Of a stretch of 64,000 nt of DNA, positions 34,146 to 43,460 are shown in pieces. This DNA is from Sphingopyxis witflariensis (GTDB lineage: Bacteria > Pseudomonadota > Alphaproteobacteria > Sphingomonadales > Sphingomonadaceae). Both the position numbers and the translations under genes were made by a program. Under the pieces are notes generated by a model that worked only from the letters and a program-made list of their open reading frames with translations, did not search any database and had not been told where the DNA came from. The stretch lies in the NCBI RefSeq assembly GCF_002205635.1, contig NZ_NISJ01000015.1, forward strand, positions 1-64,000, given 5' to 3'. The number at the start of each line of letters is the position of its first letter. Within the stretch, counting starts at the first letter, position 1.

Positions 34146-35455
34146 CGCGGGGTTATGCCGGCCGGCGGAGCCTGCTGAAGGCAGGGCTTGCGGCGCCGAT
34201 CGCTTTTCAGGCTGCTCCCGCCTTCGCCGCTGGGGGCGATGATGCCATATTCGCGGCCGAACGGCTTTTCGCCGATGTGAAGGCCTACGCCGAAGCGGGC
34301 AATAAGCAGTCGGGCGGGGCGGGCGATCGCTGGGCCGCCGACTGGGCTGCGCGGCGGCTTGCTGCGGCGGGCTTTGCGGTCGAGCGCCAGTCGTTCGACG
34401 TGCCCTGGTTCGAAGCGGCGACATGCGAATTGGCGCTCGGCGATCGGAAAATCCCCCTGATGGCGCAGCCGCTCGCCGTGCCGACGGGCGTTGGCGGGAT
34501 CGGGGCGCCGCTGCGGCTTGCGGAGGTCAGCGATCGGCTCGATGGCGCGATCGCGGTGGTGCGGCTGCCGTATCGCCGCTGGTCGAGCCTGCTCGACCGG
34601 GCGGTGCGCGATCCGCTGGCCGATGCGCTGGCGCGGGGCGCGGCCGCGGTCATCCTTGTGACCACAGGGCCCACCGGCGAGGCGCTGCTCCTCAATGCGC
34701 CGGCCGATGCGCCGCTGTCGGACAATCCGTTGGCGCTGCTGGCGCCGCGCCTTGCGGCGCCCGTCATCGAAGCGGCGCGGCAGGGGCAGCCGGCGATGCT
34801 GGTGCTGCGCGGGAAGGGCGGTTCGCGCGTCGCGGAGAATGTCGTGGCGCGGCGCGTGCGCAAGGGGCGCCGCTGGCTCGTGGTCTCGACCCCGCGCTCG
34901 GGCTGGACCGATTGCGCGGGCGAACGCGGGCCGGGTTTCGCGATCTGGCTCGCGCTCGCCGAATGGATGCCGCGCGCCTTCCCCGATCATAGCCTGCTCT
35001 TCGTCTGCAACAGCGGGCATGAATATGAAAATCTGGGTGCCAGCCATATCGTCGAAAAGGTCGGGCCGCCGCCTGCCGACACCGATCTCTGGCTGCATCT
35101 CGGCGCCAATGTCGCGACGCGCGACTATCAGGACATGCCCGGGCGCCTGTTGCCGTTGCCGAGCGCCGATCCCTTCCGCTTCCTGATGACCTCGGCCGCC
35201 TTTGTCGATCGCGCCCGGTCGGATTTCAGGGGGTTGCCGGGACTGGAGATGGCTTATCCCTCGACCGAAGGGGTCGCGGGCGAACTCTCCGAAGTGGTCA
35301 AGGCCGGCTATCCGCATCATGCCGGAATTTTCGGCGCGCACCGCCATCATCACGCGCCGACCGACAATCTTTCGGTCGTCGCGCCCGCGCCGCTTGCCGC
35401 TACGGCGCGAGCGGTTCGCGACTTCCTCACCGCCATCATTCCCGTCCGCCGCTGA
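34142..35455 (+). CDS. Tat-exported M28-like peptidase with degraded metal site
   Basis: A 437-residue protein starting with GTG. A twin-arginine signal GRRSLLKAGLAAPIAFQAAP marks export of a folded protein. The overall plan is that of family M28 aminopeptidases, with a central insert like a PA domain. NSGHEYENLGA is recognisable as the Glu-bearing motif and HHAPTDNLS as the final His motif. In the strand where family members have HxD, this protein reads VVSTPRSGW, and the usual acidic GxxDxxSG motif reads CAGERGPGF. Most zinc ligands therefore seem lost. It could be an inactive binder or use another mechanism. Confidence 0.75.
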   Translation: MTRGYAGRRSLLKAGLAAPIAFQAAPAFAAGGDDAIFAAERLFADVKAYAEAGNKQSGGAGDRWAADWAARRLAAAGFAVERQSFDVPWFEAATCELALGDRKIPLMAQPLAVPTGVGGIGAPLRLAEVSDRLDGAIAVVRLPYRRWSSLLDRAVRDPLADALARGAAAVILVTTGPTGEALLLNAPADAPLSDNPLALLAPRLAAPVIEAARQGQPAMLVLRGKGGSRVAENVVARRVRKGRRWLVVSTPRSGWTDCAGERGPGFAIWLALAEWMPRAFPDHSLLFVCNSGHEYENLGASHIVEKVGPPPADTDLWLHLGANVATRDYQDMPGRLLPLPSADPFRFLMTSAAFVDRARSDFRGLPGLEMAYPSTEGVAGELSEVVKAGYPHHAGIFGAHRHHHAPTDNLSVVAPAPLAATARAVRDFLTAIIPVRR

Positions 35456-35511
35456 CCGGCGTCGCCGCGAGGGCGAGTTTCCGGCTTGACTCGCGTCGCC
35501 ATATGCACAAA

Positions 35512-35523
35512 ATTATCGATAAT
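35512..35523. promoter_or_regulatory. Palindromic operator ATTATCGATAAT (copy 2)
   Basis: Identical to the site at 33308-33319, 28 bases before the TonB receptor ATG. The spacing would let a bound repressor cover the promoter or block elongation. Confidence 0.75.
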
Positions 35524-35551
35524 AATTGCAATAACGACATGGGAGGGATTT

Positions 35552-37795
35552 ATGGGACGCAAGGCGCAGCTTCTTTTCGGCACGGCCGCGCTCTGGGTGG
35601 CGGCCGCCGCGCCTGCTTCGGCCCAGGATCGGGCTCCCGAGGCCCTTCCGGCCGATACGGCGGCGGAAGCGGGCGATGACGGCGCGATCGTCGTCACCGC
35701 GCGGCGCCGCGAGGAACGCCTGTCCGACGTGCCGACCGCGGCATCGGTGATCGACGCGACGTCGCTCAACGATCGCGGCGGGGCGACCGGAAGCGGCGAG
35801 CTCCTCGCCGACCAGCCGAGCGTGCGCTTCAACAATCTCAGCTCGTCGATCACGTCCGAAATTTCGATCCGCGCGTCGTCGACGGCGCGCGCGACCAACG
35901 GCGACCCGAGCGTCGGCCTCTATCGGGGCGGCGCCTATATCGCCGGCGGTCCGGTCGGCGGGCGCAACTTCACCCGCCTCGACATGCTCGACATCGGCCG
36001 CGTCGAGGTGCTGCGCGGGACGCAGGGCGCGCTATACGGCCGCAACGCGGTCGGCGGCGCGATCAACATCATATCGGCCGAGCCCGAATTCGACCTGTCG
36101 GGCTGGGCAAGCGCGCGATACGGGTTCGAGAACAACAGCCTGCAACTGCAGGGTGCGGTGAACGTACCGCTGGGCGACGGGATCGCGGCGCGGATCAGCG
36201 GCGACCTGGTCGAACAGGACAAGGGCTTTTTCTACAACCCCGACAATGACGTCTATTTCGACCGGCAGAAGGGGCATGGCCTGCGCGGGCAGATCCGCCT
36301 GAAGCGCGGACCGGTCGACGCGGTGATCATGGCCGAGACGCAGCGCCTGACGACGCCGTCTATCCATTATCAGATCTTCATTCCGGCCGGCACGCCGGGC
36401 TTTCCGGGCGGCTATATCCAGGACCGTTTCCGCTATCCGTGGAGCACCGCACCGCGGGCCTCGCAGGACGTCGACGGGTTGCAGGCGATCGTGCGCGTCG
36501 ATCTTGGCGGCGCCGACCTCACCTCGACGACGTCCTTCCGCAAGCGGCACAGCGAATATGATCTCGACAATGATGCGGTCAGTGTTGCCGAGCTGGCGCG
36601 TGCGCGCGCCGCGGGCGAAGTCGGGCCGCTGACCCCGCTCGACCCGGGCAGCGCGTCCTATGTGGTGGATACGACCGACAATTTCTCGCAGGACATCCAT
36701 GTCAGCGGATCGAACGACCGGCTGACTTGGCTGGTGGGCGCGGAAATGCTCCTCCTCGACAGCGATTTTTCGGTGACGACGACGCGCACGCCGACGCTCG
36801 CCAACCCGTCGCCGGGCAATATCGCGCCCGCGCGGCTCCATTTCGAAAGCTATGCCGCTTATGGTTCGCTCGGCTTCGACCTGACCGACAGCCTCAATGT
36901 CACCGGCGAACTGCGCTATACGCGCGACAGTCGCAGCATCACCGCGCGGCTCTATGATCTCGGGACGGGGCTCCCGACCGGCGGGCCGTCGCGGATCATC
37001 GACGATAGCATCACCGCCAACAATCTCTCCTACAACGCGACGCTGTCCTATAAGCTGACCTCCGACATCCTCGCCTATGCCAAGGTCGGGAGCAGCTATC
37101 GCGCCGGCGGCTTCAACACGCGCCTGTCCGACCCGCGCGCGCCGAGCCCGGTGCAGGTGTTGTTCGGCAACGAAAACAGCACCAGCTACGAGATTGGCGT
37201 AAAGGGCAGCCCGGTGCGGCGCGGCTATTTCGCGGTCGCGGGCTATTATACCGAGCTTCAGGATCTGATCGCGCAGGTCGACGACGGCTGCGCGCTGACC
37301 AACCCGACCTGTCCGGTCGCAGCGGTGAGTTATCTCACCAACGCCGGCGATGCGAAGAGCTGGGGCATCGAAGCCGAATACAGCCAGGGCTTCGATCTGG
37401 GCGAAGGCAACGGTCGTCTGGCGCTTAGCGGGTCGCGGCAGGGCGGCAAGGTGAAGAGCGGGCGGTACGACGGACTCGACCTTGCGCAGGTGCCCGACTG
37501 GCTCGCCGCGGCCAACCTCAACCTCCGTTACCCCGTCGCGAACGATGTTTCGCTGACCGGCAACATCCTCGTCAGCGGCCAATGGGGTGGAAAGCAGGAG
37601 CTGACCGCGACCTCGGTCGACCTCGACGACTATGTGCTCGTCAACCTGCGCGTCGGGGTCGAGTTCGGGAAGGTGAGCATCAGCGCCTTCGCGAACAACC
37701 TCTTCGACAAGGTCTACTATGTCGCGCAGGCGCCGACGATCAACCGCTACAGCCAGCCGCGAGTAATCGGGGTCGAGGGACGTATCTCCTTCTGA
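35552..37795 (+). CDS. TonB-dependent outer membrane receptor
   Basis: A 747-residue receptor with signal peptide (LLFGTAALWVAAAAPASAQ). The plug domain begins with a TonB-box-like stretch IVVTARRREERLSDVPTAAS and runs through RVEVLRGTQGALYGRNAVGG. The barrel ends in PRVIGVEGRISF. There is no STN domain, so it is not a signalling receptor like that at 11122. GGGAGGG before ATG 35552 fixes the start. It is controlled by the palindrome just upstream and followed 73 bases later by a serine hydrolase, suggesting uptake of a compound that is cleaved in the periplasm. Confidence 0.92.
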   Translation: MGRKAQLLFGTAALWVAAAAPASAQDRAPEALPADTAAEAGDDGAIVVTARRREERLSDVPTAASVIDATSLNDRGGATGSGELLADQPSVRFNNLSSSITSEISIRASSTARATNGDPSVGLYRGGAYIAGGPVGGRNFTRLDMLDIGRVEVLRGTQGALYGRNAVGGAINIISAEPEFDLSGWASARYGFENNSLQLQGAVNVPLGDGIAARISGDLVEQDKGFFYNPDNDVYFDRQKGHGLRGQIRLKRGPVDAVIMAETQRLTTPSIHYQIFIPAGTPGFPGGYIQDRFRYPWSTAPRASQDVDGLQAIVRVDLGGADLTSTTSFRKRHSEYDLDNDAVSVAELARARAAGEVGPLTPLDPGSASYVVDTTDNFSQDIHVSGSNDRLTWLVGAEMLLLDSDFSVTTTRTPTLANPSPGNIAPARLHFESYAAYGSLGFDLTDSLNVTGELRYTRDSRSITARLYDLGTGLPTGGPSRIIDDSITANNLSYNATLSYKLTSDILAYAKVGSSYRAGGFNTRLSDPRAPSPVQVLFGNENSTSYEIGVKGSPVRRGYFAVAGYYTELQDLIAQVDDGCALTNPTCPVAAVSYLTNAGDAKSWGIEAEYSQGFDLGEGNGRLALSGSRQGGKVKSGRYDGLDLAQVPDWLAAANLNLRYPVANDVSLTGNILVSGQWGGKQELTATSVDLDDYVLVNLRVGVEFGKVSISAFANNLFDKVYYVAQAPTINRYSQPRVIGVEGRISF

Positions 37796-37868
37796 TCCGG
37801 CGGCCACCGCGCCGGATTCTGCGGCGCCTCCTTTCGAAACGTGTAACGAAGAGGACGGGAGAGACGAT

Positions 37869-39101
37869 ATGGTTGAACGCAAGACATGGGCGTGGCTCGC
37901 CGCGGGTGCGGCCGTCATCGGCGCGGGCGCCTTTGCGCAGGGCGGTGTGACCGGCGGTGAAAGGGGAGAGGCGCGCCCGATGGTGCAGTTGCCACCGGCA
38001 GCGGCCACTGCGGCGAATGGCACAGCGCCTGCTTCGGCAGGAGTTTCGTCTGCCAGCCTTACCACAACCGTCGGCGGTTATACCTACGACTGGACGGCGC
38101 TGCAGGCGGCGATCGATGCCGACGCCGAAGTCGCGAACGGCTATTTCATCGTCGGGAACGCCACCGACGCCGACCATCTGTTTGCATATGAGAAGGGCAG
38201 CTTCGGAATCGATCGGGTGACGCCGCTCGCTTCGGCCACCAAATGGTTTGCAGGAACGCTCGCCATGCGGATGGCGCAGGCGGGGATTGTCACGCTGGAC
38301 GACCCGATGCGGCCGCCGCTCGCCTTCTGGACGACGACCGGGACCAAGAAGGACGTCAAGCTGAAGCATGCGCTGTCGATGACGTCGGGGTTCAACGGCA
38401 GCCCGCTGGTCGGAGGGTGCCAGCTGACACCGGCGCTGATCCTGTACAATTGCGCGAAGAATATTCACGACCTGCGATACGACATCCTGCGTCCCGGCAA
38501 CGCGCCGGGCGCGCAATATAGCTATGGTCCGCACGGGATGCAGATCGCCGCCGCCTATCTCGAGGCGAAGGATGTAAGCATCCAGCCCGGAACAACGCCG
38601 GCGCGTCAGCGCACCTTCCACGAACTTTTCGCCCAGCATGTCACGACGCCGCTCGGGATGACGAGCACGACATGGTATGATCCGGCGGGCAGCGCGCCGA
38701 CGAACCCGTGGGTGGCGGGGGGCGCCTATTCGACCCCGCGCGACTATGCCAAGCTGCTGCGCGCGCTCCTCGGCGGCGCCTTCGTGACCGATATGACCGT
38801 CTTTACCCAGCCGCGCACGACGGGCCTGCCGCGCGTCTTCGTGCCCTCGGGGGCCTCGAACTGGGAATATGCTCTGGGCTCCTTCGTCGAATGCGACACG
38901 CCATCGGCCTGCGCGACATCGACGATCAATTCGGCGCCGGGCGCTTATGGATGGACGGGCTGGATCGATCGCGGAACCGGCTATTACGGCCTGATCGCGA
39001 CCGAGATTTCGAGCGGCGGAGATCGTAAGGGCACCGAACTGGAACAGGAGATGCAGGGCCTGATCGAAGCGGCTATCGCGAGCCGCGTGCCTGCGCCTTA
39101 A
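37869..39101 (+). CDS. Periplasmic beta-lactamase-fold serine hydrolase
   Basis: A 410-residue protein with signal segment WAWLAAGAAVIGAGAFAQ. Catalytic Ser122-Lys125 lies in LASATKWFAG, and the second motif is YSYGPHGMQ near residue 218, the same YGP form as in the hydrolase at 32261. A GWTGWIDRGTGYYGLIATE strand lies near the C-terminus. True AmpC motifs (YxN, KTG) are absent, so esterase, D-peptidase or amidase activity is more likely than resistance. It is in line with the TonB receptor gene and followed by a strong hairpin. Confidence 0.82.
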   Translation: MVERKTWAWLAAGAAVIGAGAFAQGGVTGGERGEARPMVQLPPAAATAANGTAPASAGVSSASLTTTVGGYTYDWTALQAAIDADAEVANGYFIVGNATDADHLFAYEKGSFGIDRVTPLASATKWFAGTLAMRMAQAGIVTLDDPMRPPLAFWTTTGTKKDVKLKHALSMTSGFNGSPLVGGCQLTPALILYNCAKNIHDLRYDILRPGNAPGAQYSYGPHGMQIAAAYLEAKDVSIQPGTTPARQRTFHELFAQHVTTPLGMTSTTWYDPAGSAPTNPWVAGGAYSTPRDYAKLLRALLGGAFVTDMTVFTQPRTTGLPRVFVPSGASNWEYALGSFVECDTPSACATSTINSAPGAYGWTGWIDRGTGYYGLIATEISSGGDRKGTELEQEMQGLIEAAIASRVPAP

Positions 39102-39117
39102 AATCTTGTTCGCAGCG

Positions 39118-39160
39118 CTTTTGGTTCGAGTGTCTGCTTCTCCAGATTTCGAACCAAAAG
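39118..39160 (+). terminator. Hairpin after the serine hydrolase gene
   Basis: CTTTTGGTTCGA and TCGAACCAAAAG form a perfect 12-base stem around a 19-base loop, 17 bases after the stop codon and 16 before the IS element. A T-run does not follow, so the terminator role is probable, not certain. Confidence 0.55.
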
Positions 39161-39176
39161 TTGCCTGACCGTAATC

Positions 39177-40710
39177 GGCCAATGCTGTTGAAAAAGTCCC
39201 CTTGCAGTGAAGCGCCAGTCCTGATTCAGAATCTCCAAGATCGGGAGATTTTGCAGATGATGGGTGAGCGGACGGTGATGCAGGAGGCGCTGTTTTACAG
39301 CTTCAGCCTCGAGGATCATGTGCCGGCAGATCACCTGCTCCGGTCGATCGACCGGTTCTTGGATCTGGGTGATCTGCGCGAGCATCTGCGGCCCTATTAT
39401 AGCGAGAGGGGTCGGCCATCGATCGATCCGGAGTTGATGATCCGGATGCTGATCATCGGCTATTGCATAGGGATCCGATCGGAGCGTCGGCTGTGTGAGG
39501 AGGTTCATCTGAACCTGGCCTATCGCTGGTTCTGCCGGTTGGGCTCGACGGCGCGGTTCCTGATCACTCGACCTTCTCGAAGAACCGGCATGGGCGCTTC
39601 CGCGACAGCGATCTGCTCCGCAAGCTGTTCGAGATGACGGTAGGGCGCTGCATGGCGGAGGGACTTGTCGGCGGTGAAGGCTTTGCCGTCGATGCGAGCC
39701 TGATCCGGGCAGAGGCCAATCGCCAGACCTTCCACAGCGGTGAAGAGGGCTTGCCCGCGGAGCTGTCGACGCGTGCGGTTGATGAGTATCTGGCGGTGCT
39801 CGACGATGCGGCGTTCGGCGGGGCGAGCCAGGCGGTTCCGCCCCGCATATCGCCATCAGATCCGGCGTCGCGCTACACCTCGGCGCACGGCGGCCGCGCC
39901 GAGTTCTGCTATGCGACCAACTATCTGATCGACGTCGAGCATGCCGTCATCGTCGATGTCGAGGCGAGCACCGCGGTGCGGCAGGCCGAGGTGACTGCAG
40001 CCAAGCGGATGATCGCACGCGTGCATGACGATCTTGGGCTCTGGCCGCGCAAGCTGATCGGTGACACCGGCTATGGCTCGGCCGACATGCTCGGCTGGCT
40101 GGTGAACGAGCGCGACATTGAGCCGCATATCCCGGTGTTCGACAAGTCTGCTCGCACCGATGGCGCCTTCGATCGCACCGACTTCCTGTTCGATCATGAG
40201 CTGGATCATTACACTTGCCCGGCGGGCAAGCAGCTCCGGCACTTCCGCCGGACGGGCCATGTCGATCACAACCGGCCGAACGCTGATGGTCTTTATCGCT
40301 ACCGCGCCAGCAAGCTCGACTGCGATGCATGCGCGCTCAAGCCACGCTGCTGCCCTGGCGCGGAGCCGCGCAAGGTGCTGCGCTCGGTCCAGGAAGGTGC
40401 CCGCGACCTTGCCCGTGTGATCGCCCAGGAAGACGAATGGATCACCTCGCGTCGTGAGCGAAAGAAGGTCGAGATGCTGTTCGCCCACCTCAAACGCATC
40501 CTTCGGCTCGACCGGCTGCGATTACGCGGCCCCAATGGCGCCCGCGACGAGTTCCACCTCGCAGCTGCAGCCCAGAACCTCCGCAAAATGGCCAAGATCA
40601 TCCCAATGTCGCAGCCCGCCATGGCTTGAAGGGGCGCGCGTCCGCACTCACAAGCGCCGTCCCGCTCCGTCCGCTTCTATCAAATGCGGACTTTATCAAC
40701 AGCATCGGCC
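39177..40710 (+). mobile_element. IS1182-family insertion sequence, transposase frameshifted
   Basis: About 1,534 bases bounded by 23-base inverted repeats that match at 21 positions (left begins GGCCAATGCTGTTGA, right on the minus strand begins GGCCGATGCTGTTGA). It carries one transposase reading that is broken by a single frameshift. It separates the serine-hydrolase/TonB locus from the MFS transporter gene. No clear target duplication is seen. Confidence 0.85.
39257..40629 (+). pseudogene. IS1182-type DDE transposase with a frameshift near 39544
   Basis: The first part, MGERTVMQEALFYSFSLEDH..., runs to YRWFCRLG. The protein then continues in another frame as LDGAVPDHSTFSKNRHGRF and on through FAVDASLIRAEAN, KLIGDTGYGSADML and KVEMLFAHLKRIL to the stop at 40629. 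One missing base around 39542-39547 explains the break. The conserved D, D and E regions of the family all survive. IS1182 transposases are normally one frame, so this copy is probably dead unless moved in trans; a sequencing error is the alternative. Confidence 0.8.
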
Positions 40711-40738
40711 ACCGTCAGCCTTAGCCGTCTTTGCCATG

Positions 40739-42229
40739 CTATGGGGCCGAATGGTCGACCCGTGTCATCGCAATCATTGCAAGGAGTAAGGCAAATGCAG
40801 CGAAGGCCATCGTATAGATGGGCTCGCCTGGAAACAGCGATTTCATGATCGAGCCCATCACCGTTGCGACGAGCAATTGCGGGACGACGACGAAGACGTT
40901 GAAGAGCCCCATGTAGATGCCGAGCTTGGCTTGCGGCAGGCTGGAGGCGAGGATCGCATAGGGCATCGCGAGGACCGACGCCCAGAAAATGCCGATGAAG
41001 ACCTCGCTGACGATCAAATGCGTAGGGTCGCGCAGCAGGAAGAAGCTGGCATATCCGACCGCGCCGCACGCGATGCCGACGATGTGCGTCCGCGCCTGCC
41101 CAAGGCGGCGGGCGAGCCAAGGGAGCAAGGTCAGCGCCGCGATCGCGGCGACGCCGTTATAGATTGCGAACAGCTGGCCGACCCAGTTGCCCGCTTCCTG
41201 ATAGGCAGCGCTGGCGGCATCGGTCGTTCCGAAATGATATTGGGCGACGATCGGGGTGGTGTTGATCCACATGATGAACAGCGCCGACCAGCTGAAGAAT
41301 TGGACGAGCGCGAGCCGCTTCATCAGCGGGGGCATGCCGGAGAAATCGCCGACGATGCTCGACAGCATATTGCGGTCGTTACCCCGCCGCGCCAGCGCGA
41401 TCGCGACCATGTTCGCGAGGCCGTAGCCGATGAGCAGCGCGCCGAGCAGCAGCACTTCGCGAAGCAGCGCGAAATTATGCTGGACGAACAGGACGAGGAC
41501 GCCCGCAGCCGCCCAGGCGAGGCCGCCATGATAGCCGCGTGAGGCGAGCGCGCGACTGGCGAGGCCTCCATCGGGTGCGACGCTTTCGAAGGCCGCCATC
41601 TGTTCGGGGCTATATTCGTCGGTGGTGACGACGGTCCACAGCACGGCGAGGAACAGCGCGATCCCGCCGAACCAGAAGGCGTAGCGGACCGTATCGGGAA
41701 TCTGCCCCGGCGGGGCGACATTGGCGATCCCCATCGCCTCCATCAGCGTCGGGAACAGCGACCCGACGACCGCGCCCGCGCCGATGAAGGCGGTCTGCAC
41801 CGCATAGCCGACGCTGTGCTGGTCCTTGCGGAGCATGTCGCCGACGAAGGCGCGGAAGGGTTCCATCGAGATGTTGAGCGAGGCGTCGAGGATCCACAGC
41901 ATCATCGCGGCGAACCAGATCGCGGGGCTCTCGGGCATGACGAACAGGGCGATGGCAGCGAGGATCGCGCCGGCGAGAAAGTAAGGACGGCGGCGCCCGA
42001 GCCGGCCGAGCCAGGTGCGGTCGCTCATATGACCGATGATCGGCTGGACTAGCAGCCCGGTCAGCGGCGCGGCAACCCACAGGCCGGGGAGCCTTTCGAT
42101 ATCTTCGCCCAGCGATTGGAATATCCGGCTCATATTCGCATTTTGCAGCGCGAAGCCGATCTGGATGCCGAAAAAGCCGAAGCTGATATTCCACAGGCCG
42201 GCGAAGCCCTGCTTCGGTTTTTCCATCAT
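40739..42229 (-). CDS. MFS sugar transporter (SLC45/maltose-sucrose-like)
   Basis: A 496-residue protein with about 12 membrane segments. The opening GLWNISFGFFGIQIGFALQN and GLLVQPIIGHMSDRTWLGRLGRRRPYFLAG is typical of SLC45-like glycoside transporters, which use an RxGRRRP loop after TM2/3. Such genes in sphingomonads and Caulobacter often sit with maltose or sucrose catabolic genes, but none is next to it here; the IS at its 3' side may mark where neighbours were lost. GGGAGA precedes ATG 42229. The substrate is inferred. Confidence 0.78.
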   Translation of the reverse strand: MMEKPKQGFAGLWNISFGFFGIQIGFALQNANMSRIFQSLGEDIERLPGLWVAAPLTGLLVQPIIGHMSDRTWLGRLGRRRPYFLAGAILAAIALFVMPESPAIWFAAMMLWILDASLNISMEPFRAFVGDMLRKDQHSVGYAVQTAFIGAGAVVGSLFPTLMEAMGIANVAPPGQIPDTVRYAFWFGGIALFLAVLWTVVTTDEYSPEQMAAFESVAPDGGLASRALASRGYHGGLAWAAAGVLVLFVQHNFALLREVLLLGALLIGYGLANMVAIALARRGNDRNMLSSIVGDFSGMPPLMKRLALVQFFSWSALFIMWINTTPIVAQYHFGTTDAASAAYQEAGNWVGQLFAIYNGVAAIAALTLLPWLARRLGQARTHIVGIACGAVGYASFFLLRDPTHLIVSEVFIGIFWASVLAMPYAILASSLPQAKLGIYMGLFNVFVVVPQLLVATVMGSIMKSLFPGEPIYTMAFAAFALLLAMIAMTRVDHSAP

Positions 42230-42383
42230 GCGTCTCCCCTTGCGGCCGCTGTCGCGGCTCGCGTTGGTGCGGGTGTTGCAGGGCCGGCGGGCGAGGGCAA
42301 GCACGGCGCGGTTAGGTATACGAATACGTTGAGGCCGATTCCGACCGATTGCAGACGTTCATTAAAAAAGTAATGATCGCCTT

Positions 42384-42854
42384 GTGACCACCGCTCATCC
42401 TTCCCTTATCGCCCTCGGTGTAGCGGCTTTGATGATGAGCGGATGCGACAATTCCGTCGAGCATAAGGTTGGCGACCAATCCTTAAGTTCGGCAGCAGGT
42501 GTCGATGGCGCCTCTACTTTCGATATTGCTCCCGCCGAACGTATCGCGCTTCAGCAGCAAGCACGCGCAGGCAATGGGGAGGCCGCGTATAGGCTTGCAG
42601 TTTTTTATGGGATGGCGGGAGGAGAATCTGGCCGTGCCGGCGACCCAAGAAATTCGCTGGAAGAAGAGAAGTGGCTGCGGCTTTCAGCAAAGGCCGGGTT
42701 CGAGCCCGGTAAGCATTCCTTGGCGGTGAAAATTGGGTCGAAGGATTGCGCTACCGCGCGACATATGATGGCCGAAATCGCGGCGACTAGTAGTGACTCT
42801 GAGCTTCGCGAAAATGCCCAGCATTGGCTGGAGGACGACGCCCTTTGCAAATGA
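42384..42854 (+). CDS. Sel1-like repeat lipoprotein (hypothetical)
   Basis: A 156-residue reading starting with GTG. A lipobox (MMSGC) puts lipid-modified Cys21 after a hydrophobic signal. EAAYRLAVFYGMAGG and EEKWLRLSAKAGFEPGKHSL are Sel1-type repeats, which mediate protein contacts. GC content is clearly below that of its neighbours, suggesting acquisition. The role is unknown; it precedes another low-GC gene by 49 bases. Confidence 0.65.
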   Translation: MTTAHPSLIALGVAALMMSGCDNSVEHKVGDQSLSSAAGVDGASTFDIAPAERIALQQQARAGNGEAAYRLAVFYGMAGGESGRAGDPRNSLEEEKWLRLSAKAGFEPGKHSLAVKIGSKDCATARHMMAEIAATSSDSELRENAQHWLEDDALCK

Positions 42855-42903
42855 CAGCAAACGACCAATTGAGAACAATCCAGATCATAGTTATCCTCAC
42901 CAT

Positions 42904-43284
42904 ATGACGGATAATCACTCATTCCTGCCTGCTTCGATTGCCAATCCGGACAAGCGACAAGAGCTCATTCTGTATCTCAAAGACTTGGCGGCAGAAGACC
43001 CGGAAGAACTTTGGCGCAATGAGCGCGAACAAGGGCTGGTGTCAGACATCGATCAGATTTGTCATTTTTTCTTCGACGACAATGATTTTGACGAAGGCGC
43101 AGTCGGTTATAGTCTTTTGGATGTGAACGAAGTCGAGGCCATTGGTGAGGTGAAGGCCTTGCTGGACGCGATGCTTGTGGACCTACCCAAGGGAGATGAC
43201 GCAGCATTCGTCAGCCATCACTTATGGCCACGCTTGCGTGCTAAGGCGCAAGAGGCACAATCCGCTTTTGAAGCGCGGAGCTAA
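42904..43284 (+). CDS. Unknown small acidic protein
   Basis: A 126-residue soluble protein from ATG 42904 (MTDNHSFLPASIANPDKRQE). Acidic segments such as HFFFDDNDFDEGAVGYSLLD and LWRNEREQGLVSDIDQICHF give it the look of the SCO4402-like or contact-immunity type of small proteins, but I cannot assign a family with confidence. Base composition is low in GC like the preceding lipoprotein gene, so the two probably arrived together. No toxin gene is visible next to it. Confidence 0.6.
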   Translation: MTDNHSFLPASIANPDKRQELILYLKDLAAEDPEELWRNEREQGLVSDIDQICHFFFDDNDFDEGAVGYSLLDVNEVEAIGEVKALLDAMLVDLPKGDDAAFVSHHLWPRLRAKAQEAQSAFEARS

Positions 43285-43321
43285 ACGTCCGCTTCCCACC
43301 CCAAAGCCGACATTTCATCTT

Positions 43322-43394
43322 CGTCGCCCCGGACTTGATCCGGGGTCCAGAAGGCCGGCGCCGTCATGGATCCCGGATCAAGTCCGGGATGACG
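43322..43394. repeat. REP-like inverted repeat
   Basis: Two 27-base arms (43322-43348 and 43368-43394) match at 24 positions; the core is CCCGGACTTGATCCGGG. This 'GACTTGATCCGGG' palindrome type is common between genes of sphingomonads. A related, more diverged copy is at 48211-48282. Confidence 0.8.
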
Positions 43395-43460
43395 AAAATT
43401 GGGTGGGTGTGCGGCGACCTACTTCATATCTGACATGGGCGATCAAACGGCGCAGCCGCG

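Noticed and set aside
39539..39550. A programmed frameshift in the IS1182 transposase
   Set aside because: The bases around the break do not form a slip heptamer, and this family normally uses one frame; a mutation or sequence error is simpler.
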